A DNA stretch of 64,000 bases from CAZMUN01 sp964569815 (GCA_964569815.1 CAZMUN010000002.1:4642-68641); one strand, 5' to 3'. Positions 7,697-16,633 are shown, counted from the stretch's first letter. A program made the numbers and translations. Notes: generated from the sequence alone by a model not told the origin.

Positions 7697-9322
7697 ATGG
7701 CAGAAAAACCAATCACAGCCCTGATTGAAAAAATTGCAAAAGAGTTCGAGGAAGCAAACGCAGACAAATGGACCATAACCAAAATAGTGAAAGACTTAAC
7801 CAAAGAACCAAACCTGAAATCAAAACAGCTTAAAAAAAAGGCCTTTGAGATGCTGCAGCAAGCCAACCCAAAGGCGGCAGCAGTTTACGCCTCGTTCCAA
7901 AGAATGCATGTAAGGACAAGCAAACAGCTCGTGGAAAGCTTTGACCGCGGAAACATAATAAAAAGCCTGCTGAGGGAAACGGCTGTTCCACGCGGCGTTG
8001 CCGAAAAAATTGGCCGCGAAGTAGAAGAAAAAATAAAAGACCTTGAAATAGAGAACATCAGCACTGCACTGATAAGGGAGCTAGTCAACGTAAAGCTTCT
8101 GGAATACGGGCACGAAAACATAAGAAACCAGTACACCAGAGTAGGGCTGCCGGTATTCGAAGCCGAAAAAAAAGCAGGGCAAGGGCCATATGGAAGCAAA
8201 GCCATAATGACAGAATACAATTTGCTGAAAGCCATTCCAACAGGCATTGCAAGAATGCACCTGGCAAACGAAATATTTATCGCCGGCATGGAAGACTTTT
8301 CAACAAAGCCAACCGCAATAAGCATTGAAGCAGGGCCCCTTGAAACAGCCAAGGAAACCGTGCTGGAAGTCCTTGAAAGAGCACACCGCCTTGAAAAATT
8401 CTTCAGCTGGCGGCCTAACATCTCTAACCTGAACATGGCTCTCGCAACCGAAACAGGAAAAAGGGCTGCAAAAGACGCGGCACTGCTTTTCACAAAAGTT
8501 TCAAAAGCCGTTTTTCTTGAAAAAAAACCGGTCCCATCATTCAACACAATGCCGTTGTTTGAGCCAGAAAGCTTTTCAAAAAAGAAAGTTAAAAAAGAAA
8601 GCAGTTCGGCAGCAGTTCTTTCCATCCTGAAAGCCAGCCAAAACCAGGCGTTTGAAAACGCGGTCGCGGTTGACACCAAATACAAGCTCAAGCTCCTTGG
8701 CAAAAGCACGCCAAGGCACTTTCTCAACTGCAAAAGCAAGGAATGGGCCCTGGTAAACGAAATGGCCTTTGAAGGAAAAGGAATCTGCTCTTTCACGGCA
8801 ATAAACCTTACAGGCCTCGCACTAAACAACGGCAGCGAAGAAACCTTTTTCCAAGAAATGGAAAAAAAAGCCCAAGCATTGAAAAAGCTTGACAGCCTGA
8901 AAAGAAGCATTCTGGCAAAAAGGCCTTACATAAGAAAGCAGGGCATCCAGGTCCAGGAACTGCATTCAGCAATTGCCTTGGACAGCCTTACAAGGCCGAG
9001 CAGAACAATAACAAAAACAGAAAAAGAAAACGAGGCCCTGGGCTTTGCGGAAAAAATCCTCTCAAGCCTGAAAAAAAGCCTCCCAGAAACATTTGTTTTA
9101 ACAGAACTCAAAAACAAAACAGCCCTAAACAGGTTCCACTGCCAAAACAGGAAACTAGCCCATTCAACAGGGCCTTACCTGCCAGAAGAACAGCTTCTTA
9201 AAAAAAGCAGCCAGATAACAAAAAACTACAGTTTTTCAGCAAAAGCAGAAAGCAAAAAAGAGCTCAACGAGCTACTTGACTCAAATGCAAGAATGATTGA
9301 ATTCAAAGAAAACAAAAATTAA
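7697..9322 (+). CDS. ATP-cone plus NrdD-like protein lacking glycyl-radical end
   Basis: 541 residues from ATG 7697 (GGAG two bases upstream). Residues about 75-150 match an ATP-cone (SFDRGNIIKSLLRETAVPRG; LIRELVNVKLLEYGHENI), the nucleotide-sensing module of ribonucleotide reductases. The rest resembles class III reductase NrdD: ARMHLANEIFIAGMEDFS parallels its H-x-x-GDIHIHD region, CSFTAINLTGLALNNGSEET and FFQEMEKKAQALKKLDSLK parallel the TINL segment, and FVLTELKNKTALNRFHCQN parallels LE-x-TPAE-x-x-x-RFA. NrdD is about 600-750 residues and ends in a zinc CxxC pair and a glycyl-radical motif; neither is present and only three Cys are seen. Probably not a working reductase. No NrdG is nearby. 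Confidence 0.7.
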   Translation: MAEKPITALIEKIAKEFEEANADKWTITKIVKDLTKEPNLKSKQLKKKAFEMLQQANPKAAAVYASFQRMHVRTSKQLVESFDRGNIIKSLLRETAVPRGVAEKIGREVEEKIKDLEIENISTALIRELVNVKLLEYGHENIRNQYTRVGLPVFEAEKKAGQGPYGSKAIMTEYNLLKAIPTGIARMHLANEIFIAGMEDFSTKPTAISIEAGPLETAKETVLEVLERAHRLEKFFSWRPNISNLNMALATETGKRAAKDAALLFTKVSKAVFLEKKPVPSFNTMPLFEPESFSKKKVKKESSSAAVLSILKASQNQAFENAVAVDTKYKLKLLGKSTPRHFLNCKSKEWALVNEMAFEGKGICSFTAINLTGLALNNGSEETFFQEMEKKAQALKKLDSLKRSILAKRPYIRKQGIQVQELHSAIALDSLTRPSRTITKTEKENEALGFAEKILSSLKKSLPETFVLTELKNKTALNRFHCQNRKLAHSTGPYLPEEQLLKKSSQITKNYSFSAKAESKKELNELLDSNARMIEFKENKN

Positions 9323-10110
9323 GGCTTTGGGGCCGCTGCCAAGGATTCGGGTTCAGGCCTTGGCGGCAAAGGCTTTTTTTGCCTTGCGGCCTCATGCTCT
9401 TTGATTAAATCAAAGCGCATCATGTACTGGTATGTTTTCATTATTTCAATAAAAGGCAAAACAAATACTAGGCTAAGGAGGAGCGAAACATAGGGTGCAA
9501 GAAGGGTAACCTGCGCAACCAAGAACTCCAAAAGCAAAAGCAGGCCAAGAAACACAGAACCAACAACAAGGGCTATCACAAAAGACTTAGGGTGTTTTTT
9601 CAAAAACTCGAAGTTGCTTAACAAGGCATGCCTAAGGCCCTCTTCGTCTATTACCACGGCCTGCGGGACAAAAAGGAAAAGAAATGAAACAGCGAGCATT
9701 CCGATTGCCGAGTAAACCACATGCAAGCCGGCCGCAAGCAGCCCCACAGTCAAAAGGAAAAGCAGCAACGAGTAAAAAACGTAAAAAACAAAAACGCGGA
9801 GCGTGAACTTTTGAATCATTTCAGACAAGTAAAACTGGAGCTTTAGCTTGCTCAAATTTTTTCTAACACCCAAAACGATTATTGAAACGAAAAAAGCGTA
9901 GAAGGCCAAAAAAAGGGTTATCAGGGCAATTTCTACCCCCAGAATTAGGGGCTGGGCAAGAAAAAGCCCGTAGTCAACAAAAATCGTTCCACTGCTCAAA
10001 AACATGTTTTGGAAAAAGGCAAAAACAGGCACGAAAACAAGAAGCAGGGCAAAAACCAGCGCGGTCTTGAAATTAGCCTTATACTGCTGCCAGCTGTTCT
10101 TCAAAAGCAC
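9319..10110 (-). CDS. Polytopic membrane protein, unknown function
   Basis: 263 residues with about six hydrophobic segments (25-45, 50-95, 115-150, 155-170, 195-220, 220-240), the layout of archaeal membrane proteins often annotated as DUF4013/glycerophosphodiesterase-membrane-like, and a soluble Pro-rich tail (KKPLPPRPEPESLAAAPKP). A conserved-looking loop VIDEEGLRHALLSNFEFLKKHP lies between segments 4 and 5. No catalytic motif is seen. The stop overlaps the NrdD-like stop by 4 bases, tail to tail. Confidence 0.75.
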   Translation of the reverse strand: MLLKNSWQQYKANFKTALVFALLLVFVPVFAFFQNMFLSSGTIFVDYGLFLAQPLILGVEIALITLFLAFYAFFVSIIVLGVRKNLSKLKLQFYLSEMIQKFTLRVFVFYVFYSLLLFLLTVGLLAAGLHVVYSAIGMLAVSFLFLFVPQAVVIDEEGLRHALLSNFEFLKKHPKSFVIALVVGSVFLGLLLLLEFLVAQVTLLAPYVSLLLSLVFVLPFIEIMKTYQYMMRFDLIKEHEAARQKKPLPPRPEPESLAAAPKP

Positions 10111-10221
10111 CCAAAAAACCCCAATATAGTTGCTGCATAAGTTGTTAAAAACCTACTTGGGTTGAAACAGCCTTGAAAATGTTTTTAAAAAGAAAAAACC
10201 AGGAAAGGGTAAGGTGGTTAA

Positions 10222-10287
10222 ATGAAACTTTGGAAAGGATGCTGCGGAGAATGCGGCGACGAAGAAGAAAGTGAAGACGAAGAATAA
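10222..10287 (+). CDS. 21-residue Cys-rich acidic microprotein
   Basis: Short frame MKLWKGCCGECGDEEESEDE plus a last Glu. It has CC-x-x-C in the first half and an almost purely acidic second half. Support: AAGGTGG Shine-Dalgarno-like site 4-10 bases upstream, a T/A-rich box (tttttaaaaa, about 10180-10190) some 35-40 bases upstream, and 110 bases of otherwise empty sequence before it. It ends 3 bases before the convergent mtaB stop. It could bind metal or an Fe-S cluster, or be spurious. Confidence 0.5.
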   Translation: MKLWKGCCGECGDEEESEDEE

Positions 10288-10289
10288 AA

Positions 10290-11537
10290 CTATGAAGCGG
10301 GCTCGCCGGCCAGATAGGTTGGAAACGCCCTTTTTATTCTTGTTTTTTGAAAACAGCCAAGCTTGCCGCGTTTTACTGCAACAGGCTTATAGTTTAAGGT
10401 TCGGCCAATAAGGCTTCCTTTTTTGCCGGGCTCGTCAAAAAGAACAAGCTCTGTTCTGCCAACCATCTCATTGTTTCTTTTCAAAGCGATTTCCCTGCAA
10501 AGGCCGGTAAGAATTCGGCTACGCTCTTTTTTAACTCGGCCATGAAGCTGGCCAGGCATTTTCTCTGCAAGAGTGCGGGGCCTTGCTCCAAACCTGCTGA
10601 TATTGACAATGTCGGGCTCTGCCTTTTTGAGAAGAGAAACCGTTTTTTCAAAATCAGGGGTTGTTTCTCTCGGAAAGCCCACAATCACATCAGTGGAAAT
10701 GGTTGCCTCAGGGAAACGGCTGCGAATCCTTTTAACAGCCCTAAGAAAATCTTCAGGCAAGTACTGCCTGTTCATGGCCTTAAGAATTTTGTTGCTTCCG
10801 CTTTGAACCGGAATATGAAAAAACCTGAATAAGCGGGAGTCATCAAAAAGTTTGAGGTATTGGCCAAGAAAATTGGACAAGTGCCCAGGATTCATCATTC
10901 CAACCCGAATCCTGAAATTGGCTTTGTTTTTAAGCAGGGCTTCAAGCAGGTTAGGCAAATTCGTATTCAAATCAAAGCCATAGCAGCCGCAGTCCTGGGA
11001 AGTCAGCCAAATTTCAGGAGTTTCCTTTATTGCTTTCCCGAATTTGCTGGAAAGCTCTTCCACAGAATAGCTTTTCAATTTGCCACGAGCGTTCTTCACA
11101 GAACAGTAAGCGCACTGCCCCAAACAGCCCCTTGAAATAGGAATGATTGAAACAAAGCCCTGGCTTCTTTGCTCTTCAAGCATTGGAGAAAAATCCTGCA
11201 AAGGCAGCTTTAAAAAAGAAGCAAGCTCTGAAAGGCTTGGGCCGACCTGAACTATTTTCGGAGAAATTTTTTCAACAGAGGCAGGGTCTATTTTTGGAAG
11301 GCAGCCAAAAACCACAAGAACCCTGTTTTTCTTTTCCGCCGTGGTTTTCAGTTCACGGATTCTGCGAAGCATCTTTGACTGGGTCTGCTCTTTCACAGCA
11401 CAAGTGTTTACCACAAGCAGTTCAGCTTCTTCCGGCTTTGACACCAGTTCAAAGCCATGGCTTTTAAGAAAGCCCTGAACCTGTTCTGTGTCAGCCTTGT
11501 TCAAAGAACAGCCATAGCCTTCAACAAACGCTTTCAT
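10290..11537 (-). CDS. tRNA t6A37 methylthiotransferase (MtaB/CDKAL1 type)
   Basis: 415 residues from ATG 11537 (MKAFVEGYGCSLNKADTEQ); an upstream in-frame ATG at 11606 would add 23 hydrophobic, unmatched residues. Radical SAM methylthiotransferase that converts t6A37 to ms2t6A in tRNAs reading ANN codons. N-terminal UPF0004 domain with Cys at the start, in VNTCAVKEQ and in VFGCLP (second Fe-S cluster); radical-SAM motif SRGCLGQCAYCSV at about 145-157; C-terminal TRAM-like region (GRTELVLFDEPGKKGSLIGR). Length is typical for archaeal e-MtaB. Confidence 0.93.
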   Translation of the reverse strand: MKAFVEGYGCSLNKADTEQVQGFLKSHGFELVSKPEEAELLVVNTCAVKEQTQSKMLRRIRELKTTAEKKNRVLVVFGCLPKIDPASVEKISPKIVQVGPSLSELASFLKLPLQDFSPMLEEQRSQGFVSIIPISRGCLGQCAYCSVKNARGKLKSYSVEELSSKFGKAIKETPEIWLTSQDCGCYGFDLNTNLPNLLEALLKNKANFRIRVGMMNPGHLSNFLGQYLKLFDDSRLFRFFHIPVQSGSNKILKAMNRQYLPEDFLRAVKRIRSRFPEATISTDVIVGFPRETTPDFEKTVSLLKKAEPDIVNISRFGARPRTLAEKMPGQLHGRVKKERSRILTGLCREIALKRNNEMVGRTELVLFDEPGKKGSLIGRTLNYKPVAVKRGKLGCFQKTRIKRAFPTYLAGEPAS

Positions 11538-11571
11538 AAAAAGAAAAAAGGCAAAACAACCGTTAAAAAAG

Positions 11572-12081
11572 TTATTCCCGGGCCTTGTTTTTCTCTTCAG
11601 GGCCAAGCTTTATTTTTTCAACGGCAAAGCGTGCAATCCAGCCAAAGGCCCCAGCCCAGGCAAAAAGGAAAAAGGCGCTTGTATGAAGCTTTGGCCAAAA
11701 GTTAAGAATGTCAAGAGTAAGCTCAAACCTGTTGAGGGCAGCAAAGTTTGCCATATACCAGTAGAGTGCAACAAAGTATGCAACCAAGGAGACGGCAAAA
11801 AAGCCAAGGGGAAACAAAGGAGAAAAGCCAAGCTCTGTCTTAAAAGACTTGTTGACGTAGTCAACCAAAAAGAAGACAGCAAAAAAGCCAACCAAAGGCA
11901 TTGCAAAAAACATCGGGCTTTCAAACCTGGGAAGAGTCAAAATAAGGCCAAGCAGGGGGATTTCGCTTAAAACAGGGTTTGCTGCATTCAAGACAGCCAA
12001 AATAACAAAAGTAAGAATGCAAAGAAAGCCCACTATCACGATCTTGCCTGTCGTCATCTTTTCCAAAGCAGTTTCCGCCAT
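11572..12081 (-). CDS. Small membrane protein, unknown function
   Basis: 169 residues with about five hydrophobic segments (12-32, 38-52, 57-75, 88-108, 130-150), ending in a Lys/Glu-rich tail (KIKLGPEEKNKARE). No family recognised. It lies upstream of mtaB on the same strand with a 34-base gap and may be cotranscribed. A T/A-rich promoter region is shared with the divergent rfcS. Confidence 0.7.
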   Translation of the reverse strand: MAETALEKMTTGKIVIVGFLCILTFVILAVLNAANPVLSEIPLLGLILTLPRFESPMFFAMPLVGFFAVFFLVDYVNKSFKTELGFSPLFPLGFFAVSLVAYFVALYWYMANFAALNRFELTLDILNFWPKLHTSAFFLFAWAGAFGWIARFAVEKIKLGPEEKNKARE

Positions 12082-12170
12082 TAAAAAAAAACCCGTTTTT
12101 TTTGAAATAATTAATGGTAATAAGTTTAAAACCGTTTCCTGGGAAAAATATCATCAGGGGATTTAAAAAA

Positions 12171-13130
12171 ATGGCCGGAGAACTGCCCTGGGTGGAAAAA
12201 TACAGGCCTGGAACACTTTCACAAGTGGTAGGCCAAAAAGACGCAGTCAGCAGGCTGCAAAGCTATGTAAAAAACAAAAACGTCCCAAACATGCTTTTTT
12301 CAGGGCCAGCAGGAATAGGAAAAACAAGCGCTGCAGTGGCCCTTTCCAAAGACCTCTACGGCTCGGAATTCGGCCGAAATTTTTTGGAACTGAATGCATC
12401 AGATGCCCGCGGAATAGACGTGATAAGGGGCCAAATAAAGGACTTTGCCCGCACTTTAGCTTTTTCAGCAGACTTCAAGATAATCTTTTTGGACGAATCA
12501 GACGCCCTTACAAGCGACGCCCAGCATGCCCTGAGAAGAACCATGGAAAAATACACCAAAACATGCCGATTCATACTGAGCTGCAATTATTCCAGCAGAA
12601 TAATAGAGCCATTGCAAAGCCGTTGCGTGGTGTTCAGGTTCAGGCCCCTGACAGCCAAAGAAATGGAAACAAGGATAGACGAAATAACAGAAAAAGAGTC
12701 CCTGGCATTGGACAAAAAAGCGCTTGAAGCAATAACCTATGTAAGCATGGGCGACATGAGAAAGGCCGTTAACATACTGCAAGCCGCCTCCGCCCTGGGG
12801 AAAAAAATCGATGAAGAAAACATATTCAACGTGTCAAGCAGGGCAAGGCCGCAGGAAATAAAAGAAATAATTCAAACCGCACTCAAAGGAAAATTTCTGG
12901 AAGCAAGAAACCTCTTGGACACGCTGATGTACCAGCATGGAATGTCAGGCGAAGACGTAATAAGCCAGGTTTACCGCGAAGTCATGAACGCAGATGAAAA
13001 AGAAATCCCAAGCAAAACCAAGATAGGCCTTGTGGACGTAATAGGAGAATACGATTTCCGCTTGGTGGAAGGAGCCAATGAACGCGTTCAATTGGAAGCA
13101 ATGCTCGCCCAGTTCGCAAAATTCAAGTAA
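12171..13130 (+). CDS. rfcS: Replication factor C small subunit
   Basis: 319 residues from ATG 12171 (MAGELPWVEKYRPGTLSQV), preceded by a GGGG stretch. Clamp-loader small subunit that opens PCNA at primer-template junctions. RFC-box motifs in order: WVEKYRP at 6-12, Walker A FSGPAGIGKTSAA about 40-52, Walker B IIFLDESDALT about 105-115, sensor-1 region RFILSCNYSSRIIEPLQSRC, and the SRC arginine finger. Length is typical (about 320). No intein, although archaeal rfcS genes often carry one. The large subunit is not in the window. Confidence 0.96.
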   Translation: MAGELPWVEKYRPGTLSQVVGQKDAVSRLQSYVKNKNVPNMLFSGPAGIGKTSAAVALSKDLYGSEFGRNFLELNASDARGIDVIRGQIKDFARTLAFSADFKIIFLDESDALTSDAQHALRRTMEKYTKTCRFILSCNYSSRIIEPLQSRCVVFRFRPLTAKEMETRIDEITEKESLALDKKALEAITYVSMGDMRKAVNILQAASALGKKIDEENIFNVSSRARPQEIKEIIQTALKGKFLEARNLLDTLMYQHGMSGEDVISQVYREVMNADEKEIPSKTKIGLVDVIGEYDFRLVEGANERVQLEAMLAQFAKFK

Positions 13131-13413
13131 AGAAAAACTTTTTCACCGCCAATGTCGAATTTTTTCTTAGAACTCGGATTTTCTCGGCTTAAATCTTTCC
13201 CTGCTCTGCTCCAAAAGAATTTAATGCCTCCAAAACCCGTAAGGCACCCAAGAAAAAACCCCTAATTTGCTGGAGGCAATTTGACGAGTTAAGCAAGAAC
13301 GCGAAAGAGAGCGGCCTATGGAAACAAAGCAAGCCTTGCACAATTCTTAGAAAAAATTCCTTTCAGCCCTCCAAAGAAGAAAGATAAACTTGAAACGGCT
13401 GTAAGAAACCAAG
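13131..13413. other. 283-base stretch without a convincing gene
   Basis: Between rfcS and the convergent nreA. A plus-strand frame of about 55 codons is open (includes APKKKPLICWRQFDELSKNA and ends PSKEER), but it has no ATG/GTG/TTG start and no recognisable family; it could be a decayed gene. No tRNA-like or clear hairpin-plus-T structure is seen. Confidence 0.4.
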
Positions 13414-14652
13414 CTACTTGGCAAAATCGGAGAGTCGCCTCTGGTGTTGCAAAAAGTCAAGCAGCTTGCTCTTTTTCTTCCAAGGCTTTAAGGGAGTCTG
13501 CAGCTTGCGTTCAACAAAGGCCAGAGCAAGAGGCAAGCCACTGAAAGTCAACGGCTTGCATGCCAAAGCAGCCTTTACAGATTCCTGGATGACCCAGTTG
13601 CCCAAACCAATGTTGTATTCAGGCGTTATCTCCCTGAAAACCAGTGCAGCGGCCTGGCGCTTAATCTTCTTCAGGTACTCGCAAACAGACAATCGAGCCG
13701 CATGATAGGCGCCAGCAATGTTTGAAGGATAGTCCTTTCTGCCGGCATAAAATTCATGGTCCTGGATAACCTCTACCTTGCTTGAATCCTTTTCCTGATA
13801 CCACATGGAACCGGGAATCCAAGCCTCCAAGTTCTCAAAAGCCCAGGCACCAGGAATCAAGAGAATAAAAAACCTGTTTCCCAAGTACTCAGTGGAAAAC
13901 AACCTAATCTCACCAAGTTCCTGGAAGTATTTTATCTCACCAATCAAAGATTTTCCAATTGCGTCCTGCGAAGCCACAATGCTCCATCTTGTCGGAGTAA
14001 ATCTCCTATTCTTGCCTATACCGAGTGCCCCCGCACTGAGAAGTTTGTAAATTCTGCTCACATGAAAACCGTAATCATAAAGCCGGATCATGGCATCAGC
14101 AGATTTCAAATCAGTGTCTGAAACAGCGTAATCTATTTTTTTTGGAATGCTGGGATTTTCCTCAAAGCTCATTTTCAAAAGCTTTCCAGAAGGGCCATGG
14201 GGCGCAATGCTTTCATGGAAAGACAAGGAAAAAGAAGGCCTTTTCTTCAAAGTCACATCTATTGCAATTGGCTTTGTGGTCATGACAAGCTCCTGCAATT
14301 CAGCCAAGCCATAGGAGGGTTTTGCTGCATCGCCCACATTGACTGGCTTGTTGCTTCTCAAAAGCTGTTCCCGGAACGAAATTATCTGCTCTTGCGGCAG
14401 GCCAAACCACTCCTCAGGAGTATCAAACAAGGCAGAATCCATTACCTCTGTAGGGCTTAAGGGAGCAATCTCAACCTTTGGATAATTGTTCCAGGAAACA
14501 AACAACGACGGCGGGCTGCTTCCCACAAACTCTTTGCCACGAATGCTTGAAACAACCTTGTTTCTGGCGGAATGCTTTTTCAGTATAGGGCAATACGAAA
14601 GGCCACAGAGAAGCTTGCCCTTGCACTTAATGCACAGTTTAGGGGAAATCAT
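13414..14652 (-). CDS. nreA: NreA-like DNA repair protein
   Basis: 412 residues. Nre proteins are archaeal repair factors that bind PCNA. The N-terminus has a four-Cys cluster (CIKCKGKLLCGLSYCP, 7-22), then the Nre core: KEFVGSSPPSLFVSWNNYP, LSPTEVMDSALFDTPEEWFG and RFTPTRWSIVASQDAIGKSL. The C-terminus ends QRRLSDFAK, which resembles a PCNA-interacting peptide (Q-x-x-L-x-x-F) with Ala in place of the second aromatic. Start ATG 14652 overlaps the stop of a short duplicated 5' fragment (ATGA). It converges on rfcS, a neighbour that also works with PCNA. Confidence 0.9.
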   Translation of the reverse strand: MISPKLCIKCKGKLLCGLSYCPILKKHSARNKVVSSIRGKEFVGSSPPSLFVSWNNYPKVEIAPLSPTEVMDSALFDTPEEWFGLPQEQIISFREQLLRSNKPVNVGDAAKPSYGLAELQELVMTTKPIAIDVTLKKRPSFSLSFHESIAPHGPSGKLLKMSFEENPSIPKKIDYAVSDTDLKSADAMIRLYDYGFHVSRIYKLLSAGALGIGKNRRFTPTRWSIVASQDAIGKSLIGEIKYFQELGEIRLFSTEYLGNRFFILLIPGAWAFENLEAWIPGSMWYQEKDSSKVEVIQDHEFYAGRKDYPSNIAGAYHAARLSVCEYLKKIKRQAAALVFREITPEYNIGLGNWVIQESVKAALACKPLTFSGLPLALAFVERKLQTPLKPWKKKSKLLDFLQHQRRLSDFAK

Positions 14653-14768
14653 AGCAACACTCTTAATTGCGAAGCCACCCTAATTAGCTCAAAGCGAAAT
14701 AGGGCTCTTGCTCGCACCAGCCGAACGTGACGGGTCTCGCACTCAATGCACAGTTTTGGGAAAATCAT
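14649..14768 (-). pseudogene. Duplicated nreA 5' end (39-codon frame)
   Basis: About 30 bases at 14738-14768 repeat the first 30 bases of nreA (14621-14652) with a few changes. The copy encodes MIFPKLCIECETRHVRLVRA against MISPKLCIKCKGKLLCGL in nreA, then loses similarity and ends in TGA overlapping the nreA ATG. It could be a duplication scar, a translated leader, or the true transcript start of nreA. Confidence 0.6.
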
Positions 14769-14876
14769 GGAACAGCCCATAATATATTCCTTTATTGAAT
14801 GCATTAAATACTAATTGGAGTAGACTTCCCCTGATTAAACAATTTTAAATAACAATCGGGGCTTATTTTGTTGGAA

Positions 14877-16604
14877 ATGGCAAGGATTGACTGGAAAAAA
14901 CCAGAGGACAGGGAAAGGCTTTGGCACAGCGCAAGCCATGTCATGGCAGCCGCTGTAAAAGAGCTTTGCCCTGACGCAAAACTGGCAATAGGCCCCGCAA
15001 TAGAGGAAGGGTTTTACTATGATTTTGATGTCAAGGACAGCTTCAAGCCGGAAGAGCTGGAAGAAATTGAAAAAAAGATGCAGGAAATAATCAAGGCCGG
15101 GGAAAAGTTTGAAAAAAGGGAAATAAGCAAAAAAGAAGCAAAAGAAATCTTCAAAAACGAGCCCTACAAGCTGGAGCTCGTAGAAGAGCTGCGTGGAAGC
15201 AAGGCAAGCACTTACTCTACAGGAAACTTTGTGGACTTATGCAAGGGACCGCACATTGAGAACGCAAAGCAAATCGGAGCAGTAAAGCTTCTGAAAGTTG
15301 CCGGCGCGTACTGGCGCGGCTCTGAAAAAAACAAAATGCTTCAAAGGATTTACGGCATTGCGTTCCCTGACAAGAAAATGCTGAGAAAATGGCTTCACTT
15401 GAAAGAGGAAGCTGAAAAAAGAAACCATTTGAAGCTTGGCAGAAACTTGGACTTGTTCAGCATGCAGCCTGAGGCGCCAGGATGCGTTTTTATTCATCCA
15501 AAGGGAATGGTTGTCTGGAACGAGCTTGTGAGGTTCTGGCAGGACGAACACAGCAAGGCAGGCTATGTTGAAATAAGCACCCCAATTATTCTGAAAAAAA
15601 GCCTTTGGGAAAGGTCAGGCCATTGGAACCATTACAAGGAAAACATGTACTTTACAGTAATAGACGGAGAGGACTTTGCAGTAAAGCCCATGAACTGCCC
15701 GGGAGGAATACTTGTTTACAAAAGCCACAGGCACAGCTACAGGGAATTGCCTTTGAGGATTGCAGAGCTTGGCACTGTCCACAGGCACGAGCTTTCAGGG
15801 GTATTGAACGGGTTGTTCCGCGTGAGAAAGTTTACACAGGATGATGCACACATCTACTGCATGGAAGAGCAGGTTGAAGAAGAAGTCATAGGCGTCATTG
15901 AGCTAGTGGACCGAATTTACAAGGTTTTTGGGTTCCCATACCATGTTGAGCTAAGCACAAGGCCTGCCAAGGCAATGGGCTCCAAAGAGACGTGGGACAA
16001 AGCCGAGGCAGCATTGAAAAAGGCCATGCAGAAAAAGAAAATGCAATTCAAGGTCAATGAAGGCGACGGCGCATTCTATGGCCCGAAAATAGATTTCCAT
16101 ATAAAGGATTCTTTAGGAAGAACATGGCAGTGTGCCACTGTACAGCTTGACTTCTCAATGCCTGAAAAATTTGATTTGACCTACATTGACAAGAACGACA
16201 AAGCCAAGAGGCCTGTAATGATTCACCGAGTCGTATACGGCAGCCTTGAAAGGTTTTTTGGGATTCTAATAGAACATTATGGCGGCGCGTTCCCAGCATG
16301 GCTAAGCCCTGCCCAGGTTTCACTGATTGCAATAGCCGACAAGCACCAGGATTACGCGGAACGCGTGAAAAAGGAGTTTGAGGAAGCAGGCCTTCGCGTT
16401 CTGCTCGACTCCAGAAGCGAAACCGTTTCAGCAAAAGTCCGCGATGCCCAGCTTCAGAAAATTCCCTACATTCTGGTTATAGGAGACCGTGAACAAAAAG
16501 ACGGCACTGTTACAGTAAGGCAGCGTTCCGAAAAGGTTTTGGGTGCAAAAAAAACAAGTCAGTTTGTGGAAGAAACCCTAAAAGAAATCAGGGAAAAACG
16601 CTGA
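14877..16604 (+). CDS. thrS: Threonyl-tRNA synthetase (bacterial-type editing domain)
   Basis: 575 residues from ATG 14877 (MARIDWKKPEDRERLWH); TTG codons at 14868 and 14871 are alternatives. Charges tRNA-Thr. The N-terminal editing domain is the bacterial/eukaryotic N2 type (HSASH at 17-21; DLCKGPH), not the D-aminoacyl-deacylase-like domain of most archaea, and the usual N-terminal TGS domain is missing. Class II catalytic core: KPMNCPGGILVYKS, the conserved Arg in LRIAELGTVHRHE, and VYGSLERFFGILIEHYGGAFP. Anticodon-binding domain from about 475. The preceding tttaaata (about 14845) could be a TATA box. Confidence 0.96.
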   Translation: MARIDWKKPEDRERLWHSASHVMAAAVKELCPDAKLAIGPAIEEGFYYDFDVKDSFKPEELEEIEKKMQEIIKAGEKFEKREISKKEAKEIFKNEPYKLELVEELRGSKASTYSTGNFVDLCKGPHIENAKQIGAVKLLKVAGAYWRGSEKNKMLQRIYGIAFPDKKMLRKWLHLKEEAEKRNHLKLGRNLDLFSMQPEAPGCVFIHPKGMVVWNELVRFWQDEHSKAGYVEISTPIILKKSLWERSGHWNHYKENMYFTVIDGEDFAVKPMNCPGGILVYKSHRHSYRELPLRIAELGTVHRHELSGVLNGLFRVRKFTQDDAHIYCMEEQVEEEVIGVIELVDRIYKVFGFPYHVELSTRPAKAMGSKETWDKAEAALKKAMQKKKMQFKVNEGDGAFYGPKIDFHIKDSLGRTWQCATVQLDFSMPEKFDLTYIDKNDKAKRPVMIHRVVYGSLERFFGILIEHYGGAFPAWLSPAQVSLIAIADKHQDYAERVKKEFEEAGLRVLLDSRSETVSAKVRDAQLQKIPYILVIGDREQKDGTVTVRQRSEKVLGAKKTSQFVEETLKEIREKR

Positions 16605-16625
16605 TTCTGCAAGCGCCTATAAAAG

Positions 16626-16633
16626 TTTATATA
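16626..16633 (+). promoter_or_regulatory. TATA box of pilus operon
   Basis: TTTATATA in an AT-rich context 29 bases before the ATG of the secretion ATPase gene; position fits an archaeal promoter with a very short leader. Confidence 0.5.

Noticed and set aside
7885..8910. 341-codon frame opposite the NrdD-like gene
   Set aside because: Mirror of a real gene; composition low-complexity (Phe/Ser/Leu runs) and no family match.
13131..13413. RNA gene or hidden CDS
   Set aside because: No tRNA or conserved RNA fold recognised, and the open plus-strand frame has no start codon or family.
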